Positions 1 to 9,803 are shown, numbered from the stretch's first letter. The stretch is DNA of 64,000 nucleotides from Rhodococcus tukisamuensis NBRC 100609 (GCF_001894985.1 NZ_BCXG01000002.1:363435-427434); one strand, 5' to 3'. Program-made: numbers and translations. The notes: generated from the sequence alone by a model not told the origin.

Positions 1-2
1 AC

Positions 3-1311
<1,309 letters not shown>

Positions 1312-1419
1312 CAATCACGCCCCATCTGACAGAGAATGCGTGAGAGAGCCCGCGCCGGCGCACACACCGCGTCGCGCCCGCTCCGGACGTTGCACACTCG
1401 ACGGATAGGGAGATTTGTC

Positions 1420-2091
1420 ATGACGGCAGGGCCCCAGGACCAGATCATCGACCGCCGGGAGATTGCCTCGGCGCTGCTGCGCGCACTCGACCTTCGCCAC
1501 GAGATCCTCGACGCGATCGTCGACAGCGACGACCACGCGGCGGCGGTCAGCACTGTGGCCCAGCTGCTCGGCACCACCGAAACGAACGCGAATGTGGTGC
1601 TGGGCCTTCAGCTCGGGCGCCTGACCAAGCTCGAGCGAGACAAGATCCGGGACGAACTCTCGAACCTCGACGCGACCCTCAAATGGCTGCCCGAGCAGCG
1701 GCCGTTCAGCACCGGCGAGGGCGTGTCCCTGCGGCCGTTCAGCCAGAGCGACTCGGACGCCGAACTGTTCCGCCGTCGCTCCGCCGAGCAGCTCGGCGAC
1801 GACGGCCAGCCGTGGCCCGCCGACCGGGTGGAAGCCGAGCGGCGCGCGGGCCTGCGCCGAGTCGACGACGAGTCGGCCGCCTGGTTCGTCGCCGAGCGAA
1901 AGGCGGGCGACCACGCCGAGTGCGTCGGCCTGGTCTTCGGCGAACTCACCGGCAGCGAGGTCGAACTCGCGGTGTGGGTCGCCCCCGACGCGCGCAAGCA
2001 GGGCGTCGGCACCGCGGCGATCAAGCAGTCCCGCTCCGAACTGGCCGCCTTCTTCCCGGGCAGCATCGTCGTCGTCCGCACCCCCGCGTAG
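1420..2091 (+). CDS. GNAT acetyltransferase fused to a gyrase-A-like coiled coil
   Basis: A 223-residue protein starting at ATG 1420, behind GGGAG at 1408-1412. Residues about 10-90 look like the helical coiled-coil segment near the tower region of DNA gyrase subunit A: RREIASALLRALD, a helix ending AAAVSTVAQLLG, then LQLGRLTKLERDKI, close to the gyrase RLTxLER helix. Residues about 95-223 resemble a GNAT fold with the acetyl-CoA loop RKQGVGTAA. It sits between ddn and the convergent SDR operon and has no counterpart in the M. tuberculosis cluster. Substrate is unknown. Most GNAT strands are short, so the enzymatic part may be minimal. Confidence 0.6.
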   Translation: MTAGPQDQIIDRREIASALLRALDLRHEILDAIVDSDDHAAAVSTVAQLLGTTETNANVVLGLQLGRLTKLERDKIRDELSNLDATLKWLPEQRPFSTGEGVSLRPFSQSDSDAELFRRRSAEQLGDDGQPWPADRVEAERRAGLRRVDDESAAWFVAERKAGDHAECVGLVFGELTGSEVELAVWVAPDARKQGVGTAAIKQSRSELAAFFPGSIVVVRTPA

Positions 2092-2113
2092 GCGCCGCCA
2101 CCCCGACAGACGC

Positions 2114-2159
2114 CGCTGGGCGCGTCCGGTATCCCATCGGGATCCGGACGCGCCCAGCG
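2114..2159. terminator. Bidirectional terminator-like hairpin
   Basis: Perfect 16-bp inverted repeat (2114-2129 with 2144-2159) around a 14-base loop. It lies between the convergent GNAT (+) and SDR (-) genes, 22 bases after one stop and 12 before the other. There is no long T-run, as is common in high-GC actinobacteria. Confidence 0.75.
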
Positions 2160-2171
2160 TCGTTGTGCTGC

Positions 2172-3086
2172 CTACGCGCCGTAGACCGGCGTCGGCACCT
2201 CGGCCTTGGCCAGCAGGTCCGCGACGACGGGACCGATCTCCTTGGGGTCCCAGCGGTCGCCCTTGTCCTGGCTCGGGCCGTGCCGCCAGCCCTCGGCGAC
2301 GGTGATCTTGCCGCCCTCGACCTCGAACACCCGGCCGGTGACGTCCTTCGACTCGGCGCTCGCGAGCCAGACCACCAGCGGGGAGATGTTCTCCGGCGCC
2401 ATCGCGTCGAAGCCCTCCTCCGGTGCCGCCATCGCCTCGGCCATCGCGCCGCCGGCGCCGACGGTCATCCGGGTGCGGGCGGCGGGAGCGATCGCGTTGA
2501 CCGAGACGCCGTAGTTCTTCAGCTCGGCCGCGGCCTGGATGGTCATCTCCGCGATGCCGGCCTTGGCCGCCGCGTAGTTGCCCTGGCCGATGGAGCCCTG
2601 CAGGCCCGCACCCGAACTGGTGTTGATGATCCGGGCGTCCACCGGACGGCCGGCCTTGGACTCCGCACGCCAGTAGGCGGCGGCGTGGCGCAGCGGGGCG
2701 AAGTGGCCCTTGAGGTGCACCCGGGTCACCGAGTCCCACTCCTGCTCGCTCATCCCGACCAGCATGCGGTCGCGCAGGAAGCCGGCGTTGTTGACCAGCA
2801 CGTCGAGCCCACCGAAGGTGTCGATGGCCGTCCTGACGAGGTTCTCCGCGCCCGCCCAGTCCGCGACGTCGTCACCGTTGACGACGGCCTGGCCGCCGGC
2901 CGCGATGATCTCCGCGACGACCTGCTCCGCCGGGCTCTCGCCCGTCGCCGAGCCGTCCGCGCCCGCGCCGATGTCGTTGACGACGACCTTCGCGCCCTCG
3001 GCCGCGAAGGCCAGCGCGTGCGCCCGGCCGATGCCCCGGCCCGCACCCGTCACGATGACGACGCGACCGTCCACCAATCCACTCAC
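2172..3086 (-). CDS. Short-chain dehydrogenase (Rv3548c-like)
   Basis: A 304-residue classical SDR with the cofactor motif TGAGRGIG, NNAG, the active-site Ser in NTSSGAG and the YAAAK catalytic pair. GTG 3086 is chosen as start because it overlaps the upstream SDR's stop as GTGA. The protein has about 50 residues more than a minimal SDR, including a C-terminal tail, as seen in the 17-beta-HSD4-like SDRs. It forms a two-gene operon with the SDR at 3083-3859, divergent from echA20-ipdABC, matching the Rv3548c-Rv3549c arrangement. KstR2 control is inferred from the box at 3952. The exact substrate in ring C/D breakdown is not known to me. Confidence 0.8.
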   Translation of the reverse strand: MSGLVDGRVVIVTGAGRGIGRAHALAFAAEGAKVVVNDIGAGADGSATGESPAEQVVAEIIAAGGQAVVNGDDVADWAGAENLVRTAIDTFGGLDVLVNNAGFLRDRMLVGMSEQEWDSVTRVHLKGHFAPLRHAAAYWRAESKAGRPVDARIINTSSGAGLQGSIGQGNYAAAKAGIAEMTIQAAAELKNYGVSVNAIAPAARTRMTVGAGGAMAEAMAAPEEGFDAMAPENISPLVVWLASAESKDVTGRVFEVEGGKITVAEGWRHGPSQDKGDRWDPKEIGPVVADLLAKAEVPTPVYGA

Positions 3087-3859
3087 TTGTTCTCCTCTGT
3101 GTCTGCCGCCGCCAGGAAGGCGGGGCGCTCGCCGCCGCCGTGGACGGTCAGTGTCGAACCGCTGACGTAGGACGCCAACGGTGATGCCAGGAATGTCGCA
3201 CAGTTTCCGATGTCCTCGGGTCGCGCCATCCGACCCAGCGGGACTGTCGCACCGACCGCGGCGAGGCCGTCGGGCCCGCCGTAGTGCAGGTGAGACTGCT
3301 CGGTCTCGACCAGTCCGACGACCACCGAGTTGACCCGCACCCGCGGCGCCCACTCCACCGCCAGGCTCGTGGACAGGCTGTCGATCCCGGCCTTCGCGGC
3401 GCCGTAGGCCGCGGTGCCGGGCGAGGGCCGGGCGCCGCTGACGCTGGAGATGTTGACGATCGACCCGCCCGTCTCCTGTCGCTGCATGACGGCGTTCGCA
3501 GTCTGTGCGACGAGCAACGGCGAGAGCAGGTTCAGCTCCACGATCTTCGAGTGGAAGCGCGGGCTGGCATCGGCTGCCAGCGCGAAGGGCGCACCGCCCG
3601 CGTTGTTGACGACGGTGTCCAGGCGCCCGTGGGTGGCGACGATCGAGTCGATCATCGCCTGCACCTGTTCGGGGTCTCGGACGTCGCAGGCGATGAACTC
3701 CGCCGCCCGTCCGTCCACCTCGACCGGCTCGTCGCCGGGCCGTCGCGCGCAGGTCACCACGGTCGCGCCCGCCCCGAGGAAGGCGCGGCTGATGCCGGCA
3801 CCGACCCCTCGCACACCGCCGGTGACCAGCACCACGTTGCCGTCCAGACCTAGATCCAC
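3083..3859 (-). CDS. Short-chain dehydrogenase (Rv3549c-like)
   Basis: A 258-residue SDR: TGGVRGVG Rossmann motif, NNAG, NISSVSG active-site Ser and YGAAK. The GTG start at 3859 is supported by GGAGGT five bases upstream. It is the first gene of the operon, about 90 bp from the palindromic box at 3952-3969, and its stop overlaps the next SDR's start. Position and length match Rv3549c of the KstR2 regulon. It is expected to be an NAD(P)-dependent oxidoreductase acting on a CoA-linked steroid fragment; the substrate is inferred only from context. Confidence 0.8.
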   Translation of the reverse strand: MDLGLDGNVVLVTGGVRGVGAGISRAFLGAGATVVTCARRPGDEPVEVDGRAAEFIACDVRDPEQVQAMIDSIVATHGRLDTVVNNAGGAPFALAADASPRFHSKIVELNLLSPLLVAQTANAVMQRQETGGSIVNISSVSGARPSPGTAAYGAAKAGIDSLSTSLAVEWAPRVRVNSVVVGLVETEQSHLHYGGPDGLAAVGATVPLGRMARPEDIGNCATFLASPLASYVSGSTLTVHGGGERPAFLAAADTEENK

Positions 3860-3951
3860 CTGTACCTCCGCTGTCAGGGATTTCCTGCGGGCCGGGGGTG
3901 CATCCGTCCCCTCGGGACGAACTCCGGCCCGACCCGCAGGTGTGCTAACTT

Positions 3952-3969
3952 ACCAAGCAATCGCTTGGT
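3952..3969. promoter_or_regulatory. KstR2-like operator with widened spacer
   Basis: Perfect inverted repeat ACCAAGC-AATC-GCTTGGT between the divergent SDR operon and echA20. The half-sites match the published KstR2 box (AnCAAGnnCTTGnT) but are separated by 6 rather than 2 bases between CAAG and CTTG. It ends 25 bp before the echA20 ATG. Confidence 0.65.
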
Positions 3970-3994
3970 TTGGCGACCTACCTAAGGAATCACG

Positions 3995-4780
3995 ATGGGA
4001 ATCACTTCCAAATCCGACGGGTCCGGCATCACCACGGTCACCGTCGACTACCCGCCTGTGAACGCAATCCCCTCGAAGGGATGGTTCGAGCTGGCCGACG
4101 CAATCCGCGAAGCCGGCCAGGACATGGACACCCACGTGGTGATCCTTCGAGCCGAGGGCCGCGGCTTCAACGCCGGCGTCGACATCAAGGAGATGCAGGC
4201 CACCGAGGGCCACGGCGCCCTGATCGACGCCAACCGCGGCTGCGCGGCCGCCTTCTCCGCGGTCTACGACTGCGAGGTTCCCGTCGTGGTGGCGGTCAAC
4301 GGTTTCTGCGTCGGCGGCGGCGTCGGCCTGGTCGGCAACGCGGACGTCATCGTCGCGTCCGACGATGCGATCTTCGGCCTGCCCGAGGTCGACCGCGGCG
4401 CACTCGGTGCGGCCACGCACCTCGCCCGCCTGGTCCCCCAGCACATGATGCGCACGCTGTACTACACGGCCAAGAACGTCGACGCCCAGACCCTCAAGCA
4501 CTTCGGGTCCGTCTACGACGTCGTCCCGCGCGAAGAGCTCGACGCCTGTGCACTGAAGATCGCCGGCGAGATCGCCGCCAAGGACACCCGGGTGATCCGG
4601 CGTGCCAAGGAAGCCATCAACCGCATCGACGTGATGGACGTGCACACCAGCTACCGGATCGAGCAGGGCTTCACGTTCGAGCTGAACCTCGCGGGCGTGG
4701 CCGACGAGCACCGCGACGAGTTCGTGGCCACCGGCAAGCCGAAGTCGAACACCCCCGCACCCAAGGAAGAGGGCAAGTAA
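3995..4780 (+). CDS. echA20: EchA20 ring-D-opening CoA hydrolase (crotonase family)
   Basis: A 261-residue crotonase-fold enzyme. Oxyanion-hole segments are GRGFNAGVDIKEM and FCVGGGVGLVG, and the loop FGLPEVDRGAL is typical. EchA20 hydrolytically opens the last cyclopentanone (ring D) of the CoA-linked steroid remnant before IpdAB acts. AAGGA at 3984-3988 precedes ATG 3995. The stop overlaps the ipdA start (TAATG), giving the operon echA20-ipdA-ipdB-ipdC exactly as Rv3550-Rv3553. KstR2-type control is inferred from the box at 3952. Confidence 0.92.
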   Translation: MGITSKSDGSGITTVTVDYPPVNAIPSKGWFELADAIREAGQDMDTHVVILRAEGRGFNAGVDIKEMQATEGHGALIDANRGCAAAFSAVYDCEVPVVVAVNGFCVGGGVGLVGNADVIVASDDAIFGLPEVDRGALGAATHLARLVPQHMMRTLYYTAKNVDAQTLKHFGSVYDVVPREELDACALKIAGEIAAKDTRVIRRAKEAINRIDVMDVHTSYRIEQGFTFELNLAGVADEHRDEFVATGKPKSNTPAPKEEGK

Positions 4781-5670
4781 TGGCTGAGAAGCGCGACAAG
4801 CGCCGCTCACTGGACGAGGCCGTCGCCGGCATCCAGAGCGGAATGACCATCGGTATCGGCGGCTGGGGCTCACGGCGCAAGCCGATGGCGCTGGTCCGCG
4901 CGCTCCTGCGCACCGACGTGAAGGACCTGACCGTCGTCGGGTACCTCGGCCCGGACCTCGGCCTGCTGATCTCCGCCGGCAAGGTCAAGCGCGCCTACTA
5001 CGGCTTCGTGTCCCTGGACTCCGCGCCGTTCTACGACCCCTGGTTCGCCCAGGCCCGCGTCGCCGGGACCATCGAGTCCCGCGAGATGGACGAGGGCATG
5101 GTCAAGGCCGGCCTGCAGGCCGCCGCCGCGCGCCTGCCGTTCCAGCCGATTCGCGCCGGCCTCGGCTCGGACGTCCAGACCGTCTGGGGCGACGAGCTCA
5201 AGACCGTCGACTCCCCGTACCCGTACGCCGACGGCCGCGTCGAGACCCTGCTGGCGATGCCCGCACTGAACCTCGACGCCGCCCTGGTGCACCTGGACCT
5301 GGCCGACGACCGCGGCAACGCCGCCTACACCGGCGTGGACCCGTACTTCGACGACCTGTTCTGCCTCGCGGCCGAGCAGCGCATCCTCAGCGCGGAGAAG
5401 ATCGTCTCCACCGAGGAGCTCGTCAAGTCGGTCCCGCAGCAGGCGCTGCTCCTGAACCGCGCCATGGTCGACAGCGTGAGCGAGGCCCCGAACGGCGCGC
5501 ACTTCACCTTCGCGGGCGGGTACAAGCGCGACGAGAAGTTCCAGCGCCACTACGCCGAGTCCGCCAAGACCCCCGAGTCGTGGCAGGCCTTCGCCGAGAC
5601 CTACCTTTCCGGCAGCGAAGCCGACTACCAGGCCGCCGTGCGCAAGTTCGCAGAGGAGCAGAAGTCATGA
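4780..5670 (+). CDS. ipdA: IpdA, alpha subunit of the ring-C-cleaving hydrolase
   Basis: A 296-residue protein of the class I CoA-transferase alpha fold, with the GIGGWG glycine loop near residue 25. IpdA and IpdB form a heterotetramer that hydrolyses the last carbocycle (ring C) of the steroid CoA thioester (COCHEA-CoA); it is not a true CoA transferase. The family assignment rests on sequence, length and the tight echA20-ipdA-ipdB-ipdC operon, with one-base and 4-bp overlaps on either side. Loss of IpdAB in actinobacteria stops growth on cholesterol through trapped CoA intermediates (known from the literature on the family). Confidence 0.93.
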   Translation: MAEKRDKRRSLDEAVAGIQSGMTIGIGGWGSRRKPMALVRALLRTDVKDLTVVGYLGPDLGLLISAGKVKRAYYGFVSLDSAPFYDPWFAQARVAGTIESREMDEGMVKAGLQAAAARLPFQPIRAGLGSDVQTVWGDELKTVDSPYPYADGRVETLLAMPALNLDAALVHLDLADDRGNAAYTGVDPYFDDLFCLAAEQRILSAEKIVSTEELVKSVPQQALLLNRAMVDSVSEAPNGAHFTFAGGYKRDEKFQRHYAESAKTPESWQAFAETYLSGSEADYQAAVRKFAEEQKS

Positions 5671-6416
5671 CCGAGGTAACCCGCGCGGAGTACTGCGCCA
5701 TCGCCTGCGCCGACATGTTCGCCGATTCCGGCGAGATCTTCGCCTCCCCGATGGCGACGCTGCCGCTGATCGGCGCCCGCCTGGCGAAGCTCACCACCGA
5801 GCCGGACCTGCTCATCACCGACGGCGAGGCCCTGATCCTGGCCGATGCCCCGGCGATCGGCGCCACCGCGCCCGTCGAGGGCTACATCCCGTTCTCGAAG
5901 GTGTTCGACGTGGTCGCGTCCGGCCGACGTCACGTGGTGATGGGTGCCAACCAGCTCGACAAGCACGGCAACCAGAACCTCTCCGCGTTCGGCCCGCTGG
6001 ACAAGCCGACCCGCCAGATGTTCGGCCTGCGCGGCGCGCCCGGCAACTCCATCAACCACGCCACCAGCTACTGGGTGGGCAAACACTCCACCCGCGTGTT
6101 CACCGAGAAGGTCGACGTAGTGTGCGGCGTCGGCTACGACAAGGCGGACCCGGAGAACCCGGCGTTCCGCTTCCTGAAGAACTACCAGGTGGTCACGAAC
6201 CTGGGCGTGTTCGACTACGCGGGTCCCGGCCAGACGATGCGCGCCGTGAGCCTGCACCCCGGCGTCACCGCCGAGGACGTCAAGGCCAACACCTCGTTCG
6301 AGGTCGCGGGCCTGGCCGAGGCCGGCGTCACCCGGGAACCCACCGAGGAGGAGCTGCGCCTGATCCGCGAGGTCCTCGACCCGCGCAGCCTGCGTGACCG
6401 CGAGGTCTCGCTGTGA
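5667..6416 (+). CDS. ipdB: IpdB, beta subunit of the ring-C-cleaving hydrolase
   Basis: A 249-residue partner of IpdA with the CoA-transferase beta fold. Visible are FADSGEIFASPMATLPLIGARLAKL near the N-terminus in shortened form, GAPGNSINHATSYWVG in the middle and HPGVTAEDV near the end. ATG 5667 overlaps the ipdA stop (ATGA), so translation is probably coupled, as suits a 1:1 heteromer. It completes the hydrolase opening the last steroid ring. The next gene, ipdC, again overlaps by 4 bp. Confidence 0.93.
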   Translation: MTEVTRAEYCAIACADMFADSGEIFASPMATLPLIGARLAKLTTEPDLLITDGEALILADAPAIGATAPVEGYIPFSKVFDVVASGRRHVVMGANQLDKHGNQNLSAFGPLDKPTRQMFGLRGAPGNSINHATSYWVGKHSTRVFTEKVDVVCGVGYDKADPENPAFRFLKNYQVVTNLGVFDYAGPGQTMRAVSLHPGVTAEDVKANTSFEVAGLAEAGVTREPTEEELRLIREVLDPRSLRDREVSL

Positions 6417-7477
6417 CCGGCGTGCTGAAGACGCCGCTGACCGAACTGGTCGGCATCGAGCACCCGATCGTGCAGACGGGCATGGGCTGGGTCTCCGGCC
6501 CGCGCCTGACCGCGGCCACCTGCAACGCCGGCGGTCTCGGCATCCTCGCCTCGGCGACGATGACGTACGAGGAGCTCGAGGTTGCGGTCAAGAAGACCAA
6601 GCAGCTCACGACCAAGCCGTTCGGCGTCAACATGCGCGCCGACGCGTCGGATGCCGGCCAGCGGTGCGACCTGCTGATCCGCGAGGGCGTCAAGGTTGCC
6701 TCGTTCGCGCTGGCGCCGAAGAAGGACCTGATCGCCAAGCTCAAGGACAACGGCGTCATCGTCGTCCCGTCGATCGGCGCCGCCAAGCACGCCGTCAAGG
6801 TCGCCTCCTGGGGCGCCGACGCGGTAGTCGTGCAGGGCGGCGAGGGCGGTGGCCACACCGGCGGCGTCGCCACGACGCTGCTGCTGCCGTCCGTGCTCGA
6901 CGCGGTCGACATTCCGGTGATCGCCGGTGGCGGCTTCTTCGACGGCCGCGGCCTGGCCGCGGCGCTGTCCTACGGCGCGGCCGGCATCGCGATGGGCACC
7001 CGCTTCCTGCTCACCAGCGACTCCGCGGTGCCGGACTCGGTCAAGCAGGAGTACCTCAAGCGCGACCTGCAGGGCACCACCGTGTCCGTGAAGGTCGACG
7101 GCATGCCGCACCGGGTGCTCAACACCGACCTGGTGAACAGCCTGGAGAAGTCCAGCTACGTCCGGGGGCTCGTCGCCGCGGCCAAGAACGCACCGAAGGT
7201 CCGGAAGATGACCGGCAACTCCTGGCCGACCCTCCTCAAGGAGGGACTGGCGATGCGCAAGACCACAGACAAGACGTGGCTGCAGATCGTCATGAACGCC
7301 AACACCCCGATGCTGCTCAAGGCCGGTCTGGTCGAGGGCGACACCGCTGCGGGCGTGCTGGCGTCCGGCCAGGTGGTCGGCATGATCGACGACCTGCCCA
7401 GCTGCCAGGAACTGATCGACCGGATCGTGACCGATGCCGTGGCACGGATCGACGCGATCGGCGCCCTGCGCGTCTGA
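6413..7477 (+). CDS. ipdC: IpdC, flavin-dependent steroid-CoA dehydrogenase (NMO/2-nitropropane dioxygenase fold)
   Basis: A 354-residue TIM-barrel flavoprotein. FMN-site motifs: QTGMGWVSG at the first strand, QGGEGGGHTGG with the conserved His, and PVIAGGGFFDGRGL for phosphate binding. IpdC acts on the hydroxylated/oxidised hexahydroindane-CoA intermediate, introducing unsaturation before EchA20 and IpdAB open the rings. Its GTG start at 6413 overlaps the ipdB stop. It is the last gene of the operon: a strong hairpin follows 22 bp after the stop. Confidence 0.9.
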   Translation: MTGVLKTPLTELVGIEHPIVQTGMGWVSGPRLTAATCNAGGLGILASATMTYEELEVAVKKTKQLTTKPFGVNMRADASDAGQRCDLLIREGVKVASFALAPKKDLIAKLKDNGVIVVPSIGAAKHAVKVASWGADAVVVQGGEGGGHTGGVATTLLLPSVLDAVDIPVIAGGGFFDGRGLAAALSYGAAGIAMGTRFLLTSDSAVPDSVKQEYLKRDLQGTTVSVKVDGMPHRVLNTDLVNSLEKSSYVRGLVAAAKNAPKVRKMTGNSWPTLLKEGLAMRKTTDKTWLQIVMNANTPMLLKAGLVEGDTAAGVLASGQVVGMIDDLPSCQELIDRIVTDAVARIDAIGALRV

Positions 7478-7499
7478 CGCGCCGCCGGTCCCCTCGCCG

Positions 7500-7539
7500 A
7501 AGGGCGCCGTCACCCGTTCACGCGGGTGCCGGCGCCCTT
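7500..7539 (+). terminator. Terminator of the echA20-ipdABC operon
   Basis: A 17-bp stem (7500-7516 with 7523-7539) with one mismatch and a six-base loop, ending in TTT. It sits between ipdC (+) and the convergent DUF2277 gene (-). Confidence 0.8.
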
Positions 7540-7566
7540 TCGTCGTCGGGGCGCAACCGCGGGGCG

Positions 7567-7839
7567 TCAGCCCTGCCGGGCCTCGATCCGGGCCCGGACC
7601 TCGGGGCGCCGCAGCGGCGGGACCGTCGCCGGCGGCTGCCTACGGGCCGGCAGGACCCCGAGCAGTCGCGTGGTGGTCGCGGTGACCTCCGCGACGGCCC
7701 GCTCGAACGGGTCCCGGGTGGTGTCGGTGAGCTTCTGGATCCCGCTCACCTTCCGGACGTACTGCCGTGCTGCCGCCTCGATCTCCTCCGCGGTGGCGGC
7801 CGGTTCGAGCCCGCGGAGTTCGGTGATGTTTCGGCACAT
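7567..7839 (-). CDS. DUF2277 family small protein
   Basis: A 90-residue protein starting MCRNI, the signature start of DUF2277. It is followed by AATAEEIEAAARQYVRKVSG and FERAVAEVTATTTRLL in separated helices, the conserved pattern of the family. Function is unknown; members are small soluble helical proteins widespread in actinobacteria and proteobacteria. It is convergent with ipdC and divergent from the TetR gene, with 125 bp between starts. There is no sign that it belongs to steroid metabolism. Confidence 0.8.
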   Translation of the reverse strand: MCRNITELRGLEPAATAEEIEAAARQYVRKVSGIQKLTDTTRDPFERAVAEVTATTTRLLGVLPARRQPPATVPPLRRPEVRARIEARQG

Positions 7840-7964
7840 GCCCCGACGATAGTCCCGGGCTCGGCCTCCGTACCGGTCCCCACGGAGCCGATTCGTCGGT
7901 CCCTCGCCGGGTACCCGCACGCGTTGTCCAATGGGGCGCAACGACTCCGGTAGTCTCCGCCCTT

Positions 7965-8573
7965 GTGAAGCTTTCGTCAGATCGTCCCGCTGAATCGAGC
8001 GGCCCGGGCCGGCCACGCGACCCGCAGGTGGACCTCGCGGTTCTGCAGGCAACCGTCGATCTGTTGGTCGAGTCCGGCTACCAGAAGACCACGATCCAGG
8101 CCATTGCACGGCGCGCGCAGGTGAGCGCGCCCGCGATCTACCGCCGCTGGGCGACGCGCGAGATGATCATCGAGGACGCCATCTTCCAGCTGCAGACCGG
8201 CGACGTGCCGCCTGCCACCGAGGATCTGCACGCCGACCTGCTCGCCTGGACCCGGCAGTTCCTGGACCGCACCGCCGATCCGGCCGCCCGGTCGGCCATC
8301 CCCGGACTGCTCTCGGCCTACCACCACCACGACGGCGTCCACGAGCGTCTGGTGCAGCGCGCCGAACTGCCCATCCGCACCGCTCTCGTCGCGCGGGTGC
8401 TCAAGGAAGTGCCGAACCCGGGCCCCGAGGCCGCCGCCACCGCCGAGACCGTCTTCGACCTGCTGGTCTCCGCCACCATGATCCGCGGCGTCTCCCGCGG
8501 CTACGAGGACGCCGACGAGTGGTGCCGGCGGATCGCGGACGCGCTGTACGCGCTCATCCGCACGCTGTCCTGA
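7965..8573 (+). CDS. TetR-family regulator
   Basis: A 202-residue TetR/AcrR-type repressor. The N-terminal helix-turn-helix (about residues 25-70) contains TTIQAIARRAQVSAPAIYRR, and the C-terminal domain resembles TetR_C of the 16-type. It starts at GTG 7965. No clear palindromic operator was seen in the 125 bp upstream. It is not KstR or KstR2, both of which are found elsewhere in the window. It may control the DUF2277 gene or itself; the ligand is unknown. Confidence 0.75.
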   Translation: MKLSSDRPAESSGPGRPRDPQVDLAVLQATVDLLVESGYQKTTIQAIARRAQVSAPAIYRRWATREMIIEDAIFQLQTGDVPPATEDLHADLLAWTRQFLDRTADPAARSAIPGLLSAYHHHDGVHERLVQRAELPIRTALVARVLKEVPNPGPEAAATAETVFDLLVSATMIRGVSRGYEDADEWCRRIADALYALIRTLS

Positions 8574-8655
8574 CCCACCCGCATACGACTGCAGGGCACC
8601 CGCTTCGGCCTGAGCCGAACGCGGATGCCCTGCGGTGCAGCGGCGGGTGGGTCAG
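8570..8655. terminator. Nested inverted repeat spanning both stop codons
   Basis: Outer arms of 13 bp (8570-8582 with 8643-8655) contain the TGA of the TetR gene (8571-8573) and that of fadA6 (8652-8654). An inner pair of 8 bp (8591-8598 with 8626-8633) continues into a further GC stem around 8600-8624. Probable bidirectional terminator for the convergent pair. Confidence 0.75.
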
Positions 8656-9803
8656 CCCAGGCGCTCGATGATGGTGACGTTGGCCGTGCCGCCACCCTCG
8701 CAGATGGTCAGCAGGCCGTAGCGGCCGCCGGTGCGCTCGAGCTCGTTGAGCAGGGTGGCCATCAGCTTGGTGCCGGTGGCGCCGAGCGGGTGGCCGAGCG
8801 CGATCGCGCCGCCGTTGACGTTGACCTTGGCCGGGTCTGCGCCGATCTCCTTGATCCAGGCGAGCACGACGGGCGCGAAGGCCTCGTTGATCTCGATCAG
8901 GTCGATGTCGTCGATGGTGAGGCCGGTCTTGGCCAGCGCGTGCTGGGTGGCCGGGATCGGCGCACTGAGCATGAAGATCGGGTCGTCGCCGCGGGCGCTC
9001 ATGTGGTGGATCCGCGCGCGGGGCTTGAGGTTGTGCTTGGCGACGGCCTCCTCGGAGGCGAGCAGCAGCGCGCTGGCGCCGTCGGAGATCTGGCTGGCGA
9101 CGGCCGCGGTGAGGCGTCCGCCCTCGACCAGCACGTTCAGGCCGGCCATCTTCTCGAGGCTGGTCTCACGCGGGCCCTCGTCGGTGGTGAACTCACCGAC
9201 CGGGACGATCTCGTTCTCGAAGCGGCCCTCGGCGATGGCCGCCTTGGCGCGCTCGTGGCTCTGCAGAGCCCACTTCTCGAGCTCCTCGCGGCTGACGTCC
9301 CACTTGTCGGCAATCATCTCGGCGCCGCGGAACTGCGACACCTCCTCGTTGCCGTAGCGCTCGGTCCAGCCCTTCGACTCGGCCGTGGGAGTGGTGAAGC
9401 CGTACTGCTGGCCGACGATCATCGCGGCGGAGATCGGGATCTGGCTCATGTTCTGCACGCCGCCGGCGATGATGAGGTCGGCGCTGCCGGCCAGGATCGC
9501 CTGCGCACCGAACTGGATGGCCTGCTGGCTCGAGCCGCACTGGCGGTCGACGGTGACACCGGGCACGTGCTGCGGCAGGCCCGCGGCCAGCCACGACATG
9601 CGCGCGATGTTGCCGGCCTGGCCACCGATCGCGTCGACGCAGCCGAAGATGACGTCGTCGACGTCCGACGGGTCGATGCCGGTGCGCTCGACGACGGCCT
9701 TGATGACGTGCGCGCCCAGGTCGATCGGGTGAACGGGAGCCAGGCTGCCGTTCTTCTTGCCGATCGGGGTACGGATGGCGTCGACGATGTATGCCTCGGG
9801 CAT
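8652..9803 (-). CDS. fadA6: Acetyl-CoA acetyltransferase FadA6
   Basis: A full-length 383-residue thiolase. Nucleophile motif VDRQCGSSQQA (Cys near residue 91), GHPLG with the catalytic His and ICEGGG with the second Cys; the N-terminus IRTPIGKKNGS is typical. FadA6 is placed late in the pathway, cleaving the ring-opened C/D remnant after IpdAB and the FadE31-33 steps. It lies 28 bp downstream of kstR2 on the same strand, the same order as Rv3556c-Rv3557c. It should be co-transcribed with kstR2 from the box at 10480. Confidence 0.9.
   Translation of the reverse strand: MPEAYIVDAIRTPIGKKNGSLAPVHPIDLGAHVIKAVVERTGIDPSDVDDVIFGCVDAIGGQAGNIARMSWLAAGLPQHVPGVTVDRQCGSSQQAIQFGAQAILAGSADLIIAGGVQNMSQIPISAAMIVGQQYGFTTPTAESKGWTERYGNEEVSQFRGAEMIADKWDVSREELEKWALQSHERAKAAIAEGRFENEIVPVGEFTTDEGPRETSLEKMAGLNVLVEGGRLTAAVASQISDGASALLLASEEAVAKHNLKPRARIHHMSARGDDPIFMLSAPIPATQHALAKTGLTIDDIDLIEINEAFAPVVLAWIKEIGADPAKVNVNGGAIALGHPLGATGTKLMATLLNELERTGGRYGLLTICEGGGTANVTIIERLG

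Noticed and set aside
1315..2739. Long minus-strand ORF of 474 codons across the GNAT gene and the SDR
   Set aside because: It mixes Arg/Gly-rich low-complexity translation, opposite the real GNAT and in a wrong frame of the SDR. High-GC shadow.
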